Shown one piece after another: positions 6,901-14,269 of a DNA stretch of 37,437 nt; the stretch's first letter is position 1; each line of letters starts with the position of its first letter. The stretch is from positions 1 to 37,437 of the forward strand of contig JAUNIO010000027.1 in assembly GCA_030535355.1 (NCBI GenBank). The letters run 5' to 3'. Origin of the DNA: a bacterium (GTDB lineage Bacteria > Vulcanimicrobiota > Xenobia > Xenobiales > Xenobiaceae). The notes under the pieces were generated by a model. It ran no database searches. It had not been told where the DNA came from and saw only the letters and a list, made by a program, of their open reading frames with translations. Both the position numbers and the translations under genes were made by a program.

Positions 6901-7556
6901 AAATAATACCTCACTGCTTGTGTAGAGAGACAAAAATACAACACTAAATTAAGGCCTAAGTTAAGGTCTCAGCTATTGTCTAAATACGGCCTTGACGGCC
7001 TTGACAATTCTGGGCGGTTATAATGGCGCTATTAAGCAATCCTATGGAATTTGCAGCGCCTTTGTTTGAGCACTATCGCAAGCGCGCACAAATACGGAGG
7101 AGGAAATATGCAAAAAAGCACACTAACCGCTACGCAGTCAAAAATGTAATATGAGGTAACGTAAACAAAACAATACAATATGCCTAAGCATACTGCAATA
7201 AGCAATGTAAAATTATAAAACGGCGATACAACCTGAAGAACAAGACATCTAATTTATTCTGCATATTCTCTGTATTCTGAATTATTCCTGCATGATTATT
7301 AAAATAAACTTAAGCAATGCGCGTGAGTTAGAATCGGCGGATAAACGCTGAGCAAAACACGCTGCGCTCGCGGCCTGCCGATAACTACTGCCAGGCGCAG
7401 ATGCGCTCTTTTAGCAAAGGCAATACGCAGGCAATACGTAAGGCTGTTTCCTGGATTTGCGCAGGATTTTCATCTATTCGGACAAATTTTAAATATAATT
7501 AATGTAGCCTAAATAAACAATAAACCTTAATAATTAATAATATAGGAGGTAAGCTC
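6901..7556. other. long divergent intergenic region
   Basis: This 656-bp region separates the minus-strand LRR gene from the plus-strand symporter. It contains a 12-bp imperfect tandem TTAAGGCCTAAG/TTAAGGTCTCAG (6949-6972), a doubled CGGCCTTGA (near 6987-7004), and a mini-ORF at 7108-7149. A TATAAT at 7494-7499 may be the -10 box of the symporter, but the expected -35 is poor. Size and content suggest regulatory sequence or an RNA, though no specific structure is demonstrable. Confidence 0.4.
7108..7149 (+). CDS. possible 13-residue leader ORF
   Basis: GGAGGAGGAAAT immediately precedes ATG and a 13-codon frame, MQKSTLTATQSKM. The ribosome binding site is stronger than that of many genes here. 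It lies about 400 bp upstream of the symporter, rather far for an attenuator leader. It may be a remnant. Confidence 0.25.
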   Translation: MQKSTLTATQSKM

Positions 7557-9395
7557 TTGTCTCAGCCCCCCCGCGATCCGAATAGCACTTTATATTCTAA
7601 TGTACCTCCGCGCGGCAACCCACCTACCGAGATAGCAATCAGTCATCCCCAAGGCCATTCAGGGCGGGGTGGAAAGTCCTCACGCCAGGAGGGCCGTTCC
7701 GGCCGTGACGGTGCGTCTCCTAATGCTAATTCAGGAATACATTCGGGCGTGCATGCCAATCCTTCTGCTGCTCCGAAAGCAAATGAAACAGGCTCTAAGC
7801 CTCCTAAACCTTCCCGCGATGCTCACGGGCGTTTCGTTGTGGTGGCTTTGGCCATTGCTGCGCTTATAGCAGTGCTCACGGGCATGAACGATATGCCTGA
7901 ACTCTGCAAATGGGCGCGCTGGTTCGGATGCGCTTCTTTAATATACTATGCCTGCCGCAAAGGCAGCCTGGCTACCTGGATTTTAATATCCATGGTGCTG
8001 GGAACTGAAGTGGGCTATACTTTTTCGGACTTTGGGGCTAACCTGCGCATTTTCAGCAATATCTTTTTGCGCTGCATTAAAACGGTTATCGCTCCCCTGC
8101 TCTTTGCTACTCTGGTGGTCGGTATCGCTGGGCATGCCAACATCAAAGAAGTGGGCCGCATGGGGCTAAAAGCGCTTATCTACTTCGAGATCGTCACGAC
8201 CTTGGCTCTTTTTATCGGCTTGGCAGCCATCAATATCACCAAAGCTGGCGAGGGCATCGTCCAGACTTCTAGCATGACAGCTGCTGAAGCTTTAGGGACT
8301 GCTTCGGTTGAAGCCAAGCTTTCCGCCGCCGGGCTCCAAGAAGCTGCCAAAGGCCTGAGAGAAGCATCCAAAGAGATGAAGGAGCCGCAGGCGCTGCAAA
8401 GCGCTGCCCACGGTTTGCAGCTTATGGCTCAAGAAATAACCGAACTTAACAAGCAAACTAATGTTCATGCCAAATCGGGCATGGAAATAATCCTGCACGC
8501 TTTCCCGGAAAATATTGCTAAGTCGGTTGTCAATAACGAAGTTTTGCAGATAGTAGTTTTCAGCGTTATATTTGGCATATCGCTGGCCCAGCTGCCAGAA
8601 GAAAAACGCCGCCCTATGCTCAATGTCTGCGAGAGTCTCTCTGACGTTATGTTTAAATATACAAACATAATCATGCTTCTGGCACCCCTTGGAGTTGGCT
8701 CGGCCATAGCCTATACCGTGGGCAATATGGGCTTAGAGGTATTGGGCAACTTAGCAAAATTGGTAGGAACGCTGTATTTGTCTCTGCTGGCTTTCATAGT
8801 CTGCGTGCTGCTCCCAGTAATGCTGATTTGCCGCATCGATATTATCCGCTTCTTTAAGGCCGTTTCCGAGCCCATGACTTTGGCCTTTGCTACGACTTCT
8901 TCGGAAGCCGCTCTGCCCAAAGCCATGGAAAAAATGGAATACTTCGGAGTTCCCCGCCACATCGTAGCCTTCGTGATGCCTACCGGTTACAGCTTTAACT
9001 TGGACGGCTCTACTCTGTATTTGTCTTTGGCCACAATTTTCGTGGCTCAGGCTGCCAATATTCACTTATCTGTAGGCCAGCAGCTGATGATCGTTTTGAC
9101 TCTTATGCTCACCAGTAAAGGCGTGGCCGGTATGCCTAGAGCTACCTTGGTTATTCTGCTGGGCGCGGCGGCCAGTTTTGGCCTGCCTGAATGGCCTATT
9201 TTAGCTATTCTCGGCGTTGACGAATTGATGGATATGGCCCGCACTGCCACCAACGTCTTGGGCAACTGTTTGGCTTCGGTAGTCATTGCCAAATGGGAAG
9301 GACAGTTGGGGCCCTGCATGGAGGAACAGTCGACTATAGCTGTGGCGCGTCTCATGTGGGACAGCGATACCAACAGCGTGAAGCCCATGGAATGA
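7557..9395 (+). CDS. dicarboxylate/amino acid:cation symporter (DAACS family)
   Basis: Imports dicarboxylates or acidic amino acids with Na+ or H+ through the inner membrane. TTG at 7557 follows AGGAGGT with 7-nt spacing. Family signatures: hairpin-1 ATTSSEAALP (about residue 443), TM7 NLDGSTLY (about 481), hairpin-2 LTSKGVAGMP (about 518), TM8 DELMDMARTATNVLGN. At 612 residues it exceeds the usual 400-450. The first 90 residues are Pro/Gly/Ser-rich and polar before the first membrane helix, and an Ala-rich probable helix (EAKLSAAGLQEAAKGLREAS, about residues 250-300) is inserted in a loop after INITKAGEG. The substrate cannot be read from sequence; succinate or glutamate are the likely options. 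Confidence 0.9.
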   Translation: MSQPPRDPNSTLYSNVPPRGNPPTEIAISHPQGHSGRGGKSSRQEGRSGRDGASPNANSGIHSGVHANPSAAPKANETGSKPPKPSRDAHGRFVVVALAIAALIAVLTGMNDMPELCKWARWFGCASLIYYACRKGSLATWILISMVLGTEVGYTFSDFGANLRIFSNIFLRCIKTVIAPLLFATLVVGIAGHANIKEVGRMGLKALIYFEIVTTLALFIGLAAINITKAGEGIVQTSSMTAAEALGTASVEAKLSAAGLQEAAKGLREASKEMKEPQALQSAAHGLQLMAQEITELNKQTNVHAKSGMEIILHAFPENIAKSVVNNEVLQIVVFSVIFGISLAQLPEEKRRPMLNVCESLSDVMFKYTNIIMLLAPLGVGSAIAYTVGNMGLEVLGNLAKLVGTLYLSLLAFIVCVLLPVMLICRIDIIRFFKAVSEPMTLAFATTSSEAALPKAMEKMEYFGVPRHIVAFVMPTGYSFNLDGSTLYLSLATIFVAQAANIHLSVGQQLMIVLTLMLTSKGVAGMPRATLVILLGAAASFGLPEWPILAILGVDELMDMARTATNVLGNCLASVVIAKWEGQLGPCMEEQSTIAVARLMWDSDTNSVKPME

Positions 9396-9407
9396 GGCGG
9401 ATAATTA

Positions 9408-10112
9408 GTGCTTTCGCTGCGCCAAGAACTGGCTGAATTATTGCGGCAGGCAGTGGACCGTGCTGAGCTAGAGGGACTCTGGCCTCACGGATTGCGGCCT
9501 GCCGTCTTTTCTCTGATCGATACTCCCCGTTCAGTCAGCGGCGATGTCAGCTGGCCTGGACTGCGCACCTTACCGCAAGAGTATTCCGTTCAGATAGATC
9601 ATTTGGCGGACATAATACGTTCTAGCCTACAGCTGACGGACTGTTCCCGCTTCTGCTGGAGAGGCTGTGCAGCGGGTTTTATCAATTTTGCCTGGACGGA
9701 AATAGGGCGGGAATGGATCCTGCGCTGGGCCGCTGCACAGGCTTGCCCCAATAATTTCTTCGCTTTACCCAACGAATTGGCTTATGCTGTGCAGCGCACT
9801 CTCTGGCTGGAAAAAATGGCCGAAGATCAAGGGCAGGCCGATCTGGCAGCGGTATCAGGAGAGGTATGGGCGGCTGAGCTGCTGGCCCAAGAAGAGATCG
9901 CTTTAATAAGCGCCAGCGAGCGGGCTGCCTGGAACTGTGCAAAGGCTAAAGCGATGGGCAAAAGCGATAAGGCAGCTATACAGATACGGCTGCTAGCTCA
10001 GGAATGGGGCAGCTATTACGAGCGGCATACGCTGCTGAAAGGGACGGCTGCGCAGGTGCGGGCCCGTGTAGCTTTGGGCCGGGCCGTGCGGGCAGTGCTG
10101 TTGCTCTGCTGA
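9408..10112 (+). CDS. ArgS-like protein lacking the catalytic domain (ArgS-N + DALR)
   Basis: A 234-residue protein, GTG start 13 bp behind the symporter with GAGGCGG as ribosome binding site; likely co-transcribed. The first 100 residues match the arginyl-tRNA synthetase N-terminal additional domain: SGDVSWPG stands where ArgS has GDYxxN, and GFINFAW where it has GPGFIN. The last 110 match the DALR anticodon-binding domain: NELAYAVQRTLWLEKM resembles YAHARI..LRKA, and YYERHTLLKG then ARVALGRAVRAVLLL resemble FYxxxxVL and RLxLxxAxxxVL. The roughly 350-residue Rossmann core with HIGH and KMSKS is missing cleanly between them. It cannot charge tRNA; tRNA binding or regulation is inference. Confidence 0.65.
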   Translation: MLSLRQELAELLRQAVDRAELEGLWPHGLRPAVFSLIDTPRSVSGDVSWPGLRTLPQEYSVQIDHLADIIRSSLQLTDCSRFCWRGCAAGFINFAWTEIGREWILRWAAAQACPNNFFALPNELAYAVQRTLWLEKMAEDQGQADLAAVSGEVWAAELLAQEEIALISASERAAWNCAKAKAMGKSDKAAIQIRLLAQEWGSYYERHTLLKGTAAQVRARVALGRAVRAVLLLC

Positions 10113-10127
10113 TTCTCAGAACATTGC

Positions 10128-10159
10128 CAATGTCATCGAGCCTTAACAAAATGACATTG
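10128..10159. repeat. CAATGTCAT/ATGACATTG hairpin module
   Basis: CAATGTCAT (10128-10136) pairs with ATGACATTG (10151-10159) around GAGCCTTAAC. An inverted copy with almost the same loop lies at 34571-34602. It follows the ArgS-like gene by 15 bp. Confidence 0.7.
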
Positions 10160-10168
10160 CCCCTGAAG

Positions 10169-10289
10169 GATGTAATATCATTTTGTTAGCGATCAGCTAA
10201 CTTGCGAAACTATCTGACTCCTCCTAAAAGATGTAATATCATTTTGTTAGCGATTAGCTAACTTGCGAACTATCTAACTCCCCCTAAAG
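10169..10289 (+). repeat. two tandem copies of a 60-bp intergenic repeat
   Basis: Copy 1 (10169-10229) and copy 2 (10230-10289) each read GATGTAATATCATTTTGTTA, then a GTTAGC-GAT(C/T)A-GCTAAC palindrome, then CTTGCGAA...CTATCT and a C-rich tail ending CTAAAR. They differ at about half a dozen positions. A third, partial copy lies at 11551-11597. They occupy the space between convergent genes. Confidence 0.8.
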
Positions 10290-10322
10290 GATGGGAGGGG
10301 GAGATGTCGCGGCTGCGACAGA
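10285..10322 (+). repeat. 38-bp repeat, direct copy
   Basis: TAAAGGATGGGAGGGGGAGA followed by TGTCGCGGCTGCGACAGA. The reverse complement occurs at 34706-34743 with no mismatch that I can see. The second half is a hairpin, TGTCGC-GGCT-GCGACA. Confidence 0.85.
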
Positions 10323-10326
10323 AGGG

Positions 10327-11406
10327 CTAACAGGAAGCGTGTTTCATAATCGTGGCTAGCGTGCGCTGGCGATTGGTCTGGGCCAAATTTTTTCCATAGC
10401 GCAGCATACCCCGGCAAAATGCTCCTTCTAGCCAAGATTCGTCAAATTTATCACTGTCTAGGCCATAAATTAGGCGGGCTATTTCATCCCAGAAGTCTAA
10501 CTGTCCTACCCTTTTGCCGATCTCAACCATAGCTACTAAGCAGGGTTTGTCCAGCAAAAAGTCTTCCGATTCGGCTGTAGTCTCGTAATTGCTTCTGCAA
10601 GTGGTGCGAAAATAGCTTCTGAGCGCGGCATATTCATTGCTGTTCAGCGTTATTTCCCCGATCAGGTCGTGTTTTTCAAACTCCTCGTTAATGCGGGCCA
10701 GCAACGGGCCAACCTGATCGTAATCGAACTCGCGGTCATCGATATTATTCAGCCGGTTGAGGCGTTTTACCAATTCTTCGTGAGAGACACTGCGCGGATC
10801 GGGCGGAGCGTCGCGGTGTCCCTTAAGCGACAGGCGCGGAGAGGCGGGCAGAGCGGCTTCCATAAGCTTAGGCTCAGCGCTGCGGCGCGTGGGCGTTTTG
10901 CGCGGCTTCGGCTGCTCGGGAATGCGCATTTTAGAAATAATTTTGCTGGAGCCGGAAGAAACTGAGGCGGGTTCGGCTTTAGCTTTGGGGGCAGATGCGG
11001 TTAAGCGCCTGCCAATGCCGCGAAAGCGCAGATAAGCTTCGATAGCGGAACGGAATAATTGGCGCTGGGCATCGGTTAGGGCCTTGCTTTTGTCAATAAT
11101 AGCGTGCAATTCTTTGAGGGGCAGAGAAAATTTTTCACCCTGACAGGCATAAAAATTCGCCCCCTGCTTTTGGCGCAGGTTTTCTAAGTTGTCGGCACAC
11201 TGCAGATATAAGGCCGCTTTCTCGGCTTCGTTTTCTTTGAGCCAGACGGAAAACTTTTCGCGCTCTTCGGCTAGGCTTTTAGCTTTTTGCTCTTGGCGCT
11301 TTTTCTCGATGTTTTCTAAATTGTCGATTTTGGGCTTGGGCGGCTGTTTTATACTGGGAACAGGGTCTTGTTTTTTATGTGGTTTCGCTATACTTTTGTT
11401 TGCCAT
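10327..11406 (-). CDS. hypothetical basic protein, 359 residues
   Basis: The first 60 residues are Lys/Pro/Gln-rich (KPHKKQDPVPSIKQPPKPKI) followed by a probable coiled coil (NLENIEKKRQEQKAKSLAEE). A short helical domain (residues about 60-130) is followed by a low-complexity basic linker (PKPRKTPTRRSAEPKLM) and a C-terminal helical domain of about 160 residues (HEELVKRLNRLNNIDDREFD, FWDEIARLIYGLDSDKFDE). No signal peptide or membrane segment. The arrangement suggests a nucleic-acid- or ribosome-associated adaptor, which is speculation. ATG 11406 has AAAGGG upstream. Convergent with the ArgS-like gene, separated by repeats. Confidence 0.75.
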   Translation of the reverse strand: MANKSIAKPHKKQDPVPSIKQPPKPKIDNLENIEKKRQEQKAKSLAEEREKFSVWLKENEAEKAALYLQCADNLENLRQKQGANFYACQGEKFSLPLKELHAIIDKSKALTDAQRQLFRSAIEAYLRFRGIGRRLTASAPKAKAEPASVSSGSSKIISKMRIPEQPKPRKTPTRRSAEPKLMEAALPASPRLSLKGHRDAPPDPRSVSHEELVKRLNRLNNIDDREFDYDQVGPLLARINEEFEKHDLIGEITLNSNEYAALRSYFRTTCRSNYETTAESEDFLLDKPCLVAMVEIGKRVGQLDFWDEIARLIYGLDSDKFDESWLEGAFCRGMLRYGKNLAQTNRQRTLATIMKHASC

Positions 11407-11550
11407 ACGACGGCCCTTTCCAACCTGTATTTAACCTGGCTCCGACGGCGGTTAAATACTGATATATTATTAGCCGCATTATACATTTTCTGGCGATTCC
11501 TGCCTGCAATTGTTTAACGGTAGATTAAATAGTTAATATCATTTAGTTAA

Positions 11551-11597
11551 AATGTAATATCATTTAGTTAGCGATCAGCTAACTTGCGAAACTATCT
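11551..11597 (+). repeat. third copy of the GTTAGC-palindrome repeat
   Basis: AATGTAATATCATTTAGTTA then GCGATCAGCTAAC, CTTGCGAAACTATCT, ending exactly at the copA stop codon. A partial duplicate, GTTAATATCATTTAGTTAA, sits just upstream (11532-11550). Position after a stop suggests a role in 3' end formation, or a mobile REP-like element. Confidence 0.7.
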
Positions 11598-14168
11598 TTA
11601 AGCGATTTTTATCTCCACTACTTCGTAATCTTCATCTTCGATTCTGCGTTTCAGCTCAGCGGTATCTAGGCTTCCGCTGAGTTCAGCTACGGCCTGCCCC
11701 CGCTCATGGCTGACTACGGCATGGTGAATTGCAGCATAGCTTTCCATAATCTCTTTGACCGTAGCTTCACAGTGCCCGCACATCATGCCTTTTATCTGCA
11801 AGGTTATGGTTTGGCAAGCTGGCCTCATCGCTTCCTCTGCTTTAACGGCTTGGGCTTCAGCCAGCATGTCAGGATCGAGGCGCAGTGTTTTAACTTCAGC
11901 GGATAACTTGCGGTCTCCCCTGCTGTCATAAGGGTGACACAGATTGAGGCGCAAGGCATTGGTCACTACGCAAAAGCTGGATAAACTCATGGCTGCCGCT
12001 CCATAAGCTGGGCTTAGTTTCCAGCCCAGCCAGGGAATAAACAGTCCCATCGCCAAGGGGATACCTACGGTATTGTAAAAAAAGGCCCAAAACAGGTTCT
12101 CTTTGATATTTCTTAGGACAGCCCGGCTAAGGCGAATGGCTGCCGGCACGTCGCGCAGCTGGCTTTTGGTCAGGACTACGTCGGCAGCATCGATGGCCAC
12201 ATCGGTTCCGGCCCCAATAGCTACGCCGACTTCGGCGCGGGTTAAGGCCGGAGCATCGTTGATGCCGTCGCCTACCATGACCACTTTCCCCTGTTGTTGC
12301 AGGGCGCGCACCGCCGTTTCTTTTCCTGCTGGCAGTACGCCGGCGATGACTTCATCTACCCCAGCTTGGGAAGCTATGCTTTTAGCTGTCGCGGCATTGT
12401 CTCCGGTAAGCATTACGGTGCGCAGCCCCAGCTGGCGCAGTTCGGCAATGGCCTGGGCGCTGTCTTCTTTGATGACGTCAGCAGCGCCGATTAATCCCAG
12501 CAGCCGGCCGCTAGCTGCAAACCACAGCGGCGTCTCTCCCCGTTCTGCCATAGCCTGAGCCTGACGCTGCAGGTCTTCCGGTATGGCCGCCAGTTCTTCA
12601 ATATAAGCGGCATTGCCTCCCCGCAATTCCCTGCCTTCGCATACGGCCTGAACGCCTCGCCCAGTTTGGGAGGTAAAGCTAAGACATTCCGGTTTATCCA
12701 GCGAGGCCGTATGAGCGCAGATAGCTTTGGCCAATGGATGCTCGCTCTTGCTTTCCAAAGCACCGGCCAGGCGCAGCAGTTCCAGTTCCTCTATGCCCGG
12801 CCCCGGATAGACTCCGGTGACCCGCGGCTCCCCGGCGGTGATGGTTCCGGTTTTGTCCAAGGCGGCGATTTGTGCCCGTCCCATCTCTTCCAAAGCAGCT
12901 GCTGTCTTAAAGAGGATCCCGTTATTAGCGCCTACCCCGCTGCCCACCATAATAGCTACCGGCGTAGCCAGCCCTAAGGCGCAGGGACAGCTGATAACCA
13001 ACACCGAAATTCCTCTGGCAATAGCAAAGGCCCAGGTCTGCCCAGCCAGCAGCCAGCCGATGGCTGTGAGCAGAGCTATCCCTATAGCCGCAGGCACAAA
13101 TACTGCTGAAACCCGGTCGGCTATTCTGGCAATAGGGGCCTTGCTGGTCGCCGCATCGCTGACCAGTTTAATGATCTGGGCCAAAGTTGTTTCTGAGCCT
13201 ACTCTGACAGCCCTACATTCTAAAAATCCCGTAAGATTTATAGTCGCCGCCGATACGCTATCGCCTGCTGTTTTGTCTATAGGCAGGCTTTCCCCGGTCA
13301 AAGCCGCTTCGTTGACTGCCGAGTCCCCTTTTATAATAACACCATCGACGGGAATGCTTTCGCCGGGACGGACTAAGAAGACGTCATCGCGCTTCACTTC
13401 TTCGTAAGCTACGGTCACTTCTTGCCCTTCGCGGAGCAGGACGGCTGTTTTAGGCGTTAAACTGAGCAGCCGCTTTAGAGCGGTCGTGGTGCGCCCCTTG
13501 GAATAAGCCTCTAGCAGTTTGCCCACCGTTATTAAGGTGAGAATCATGGCTGCCGATTCGAAATACATCTCGCGGCTGAGCTGGGCGACGGCTTCATCGT
13601 TGTGATTGTGGGCGGATGCGTTAAGGCGCAGCATCATGATCAGGGCACCAGCGCTCCAGGCAAAGGCGGCCCCGGACCCCATAGCTACCAAAGTATCCAT
13701 GTTGGGAGCGCCGTGCTGGAGGCCTTTGAAACCGTTGATGAAGAACTTGCGGTTGACGACGATGACCGCTAAAGCCAAAATCATGAGCACCGCGTTTCTG
13801 TGCACGGGCTGGTGCTCTAAAAATGCGGGAAGCGGCCAGCCCCACATCTGATGCCCCATCGAGATGTACAGCAAAGCTGCCAAACATATCAAAGAGCCGA
13901 TTAAGCGCCGGCGAATGCGCGGCGTTTCGGTATCGTCCAAAGCTTCGGCTGTCAGGGAAGAGCCTTCGGCAAGTTCGGCGCGGTATCCGGCGGCACTGAC
14001 GGCTTCCACCACAGCCTGAGGCGAAAACTGGCCGTCGACGCTCATGGAATTGGTGAGCAGGCTGACTGAGCAGCTGCTGACGCCGGGAACTGAGCTTACC
14101 GCTTTTTCTACGCGGGCGCTGCAAGCGGCGCAGCTCATTCCGGTTACCTGAAATTGCTGTTTTGACAT
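11598..14168 (-). CDS. copA: copper-translocating P1B-type ATPase
   Basis: The 856-residue inner-membrane pump exports Cu(I) from the cytoplasm using ATP. Motifs in order: N-terminal HMA domain GMSCAACSARVEKAV (Cys13, Cys16), actuator TGES, membrane metal site SCPCALGLATP, phosphorylation site DKTGTIT, nucleotide-binding SEHPLAKAI, and MVGDGINDAPAL. A His-containing loop (NASAHNHNDE) lies between early membrane helices. Unusually a second HMA domain, GMMCGHCEATVKEIM, sits at the very C-terminus (from about residue 794), where most CopA proteins have none. The gene appears to be monocistronic. No CopY/CueR gene or copper box was found nearby. Confidence 0.92.
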   Translation of the reverse strand: MSKQQFQVTGMSCAACSARVEKAVSSVPGVSSCSVSLLTNSMSVDGQFSPQAVVEAVSAAGYRAELAEGSSLTAEALDDTETPRIRRRLIGSLICLAALLYISMGHQMWGWPLPAFLEHQPVHRNAVLMILALAVIVVNRKFFINGFKGLQHGAPNMDTLVAMGSGAAFAWSAGALIMMLRLNASAHNHNDEAVAQLSREMYFESAAMILTLITVGKLLEAYSKGRTTTALKRLLSLTPKTAVLLREGQEVTVAYEEVKRDDVFLVRPGESIPVDGVIIKGDSAVNEAALTGESLPIDKTAGDSVSAATINLTGFLECRAVRVGSETTLAQIIKLVSDAATSKAPIARIADRVSAVFVPAAIGIALLTAIGWLLAGQTWAFAIARGISVLVISCPCALGLATPVAIMVGSGVGANNGILFKTAAALEEMGRAQIAALDKTGTITAGEPRVTGVYPGPGIEELELLRLAGALESKSEHPLAKAICAHTASLDKPECLSFTSQTGRGVQAVCEGRELRGGNAAYIEELAAIPEDLQRQAQAMAERGETPLWFAASGRLLGLIGAADVIKEDSAQAIAELRQLGLRTVMLTGDNAATAKSIASQAGVDEVIAGVLPAGKETAVRALQQQGKVVMVGDGINDAPALTRAEVGVAIGAGTDVAIDAADVVLTKSQLRDVPAAIRLSRAVLRNIKENLFWAFFYNTVGIPLAMGLFIPWLGWKLSPAYGAAAMSLSSFCVVTNALRLNLCHPYDSRGDRKLSAEVKTLRLDPDMLAEAQAVKAEEAMRPACQTITLQIKGMMCGHCEATVKEIMESYAAIHHAVVSHERGQAVAELSGSLDTAELKRRIEDEDYEVVEIKIA

Positions 14169-14269
14169 GAGAATGATGTTTTCTTATTCGTTTGGAGATA
14201 ATGAGCATAATGGCCCGACGAATTCGCAGAACGCGCAAATACAGCGCTCAGCGCGTGAGAGGGCCAGGC

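Noticed and set aside
7001-7024. TTGACA and TATAAT as a promoter
   Set aside because: The spacer is only 12 nt, far too short for a sigma-70 promoter.
10169-10289. Tandem 60-bp repeats as a possible mini CRISPR array
   Set aside because: The copies are contiguous without unique spacers, contain a palindrome and imperfect tails, and no cas genes are present.
11532-11597. Repeat before the copA stop as a copper-responsive operator
   Set aside because: It lies at the 3' end of copA, and the same sequence occurs beside unrelated genes.
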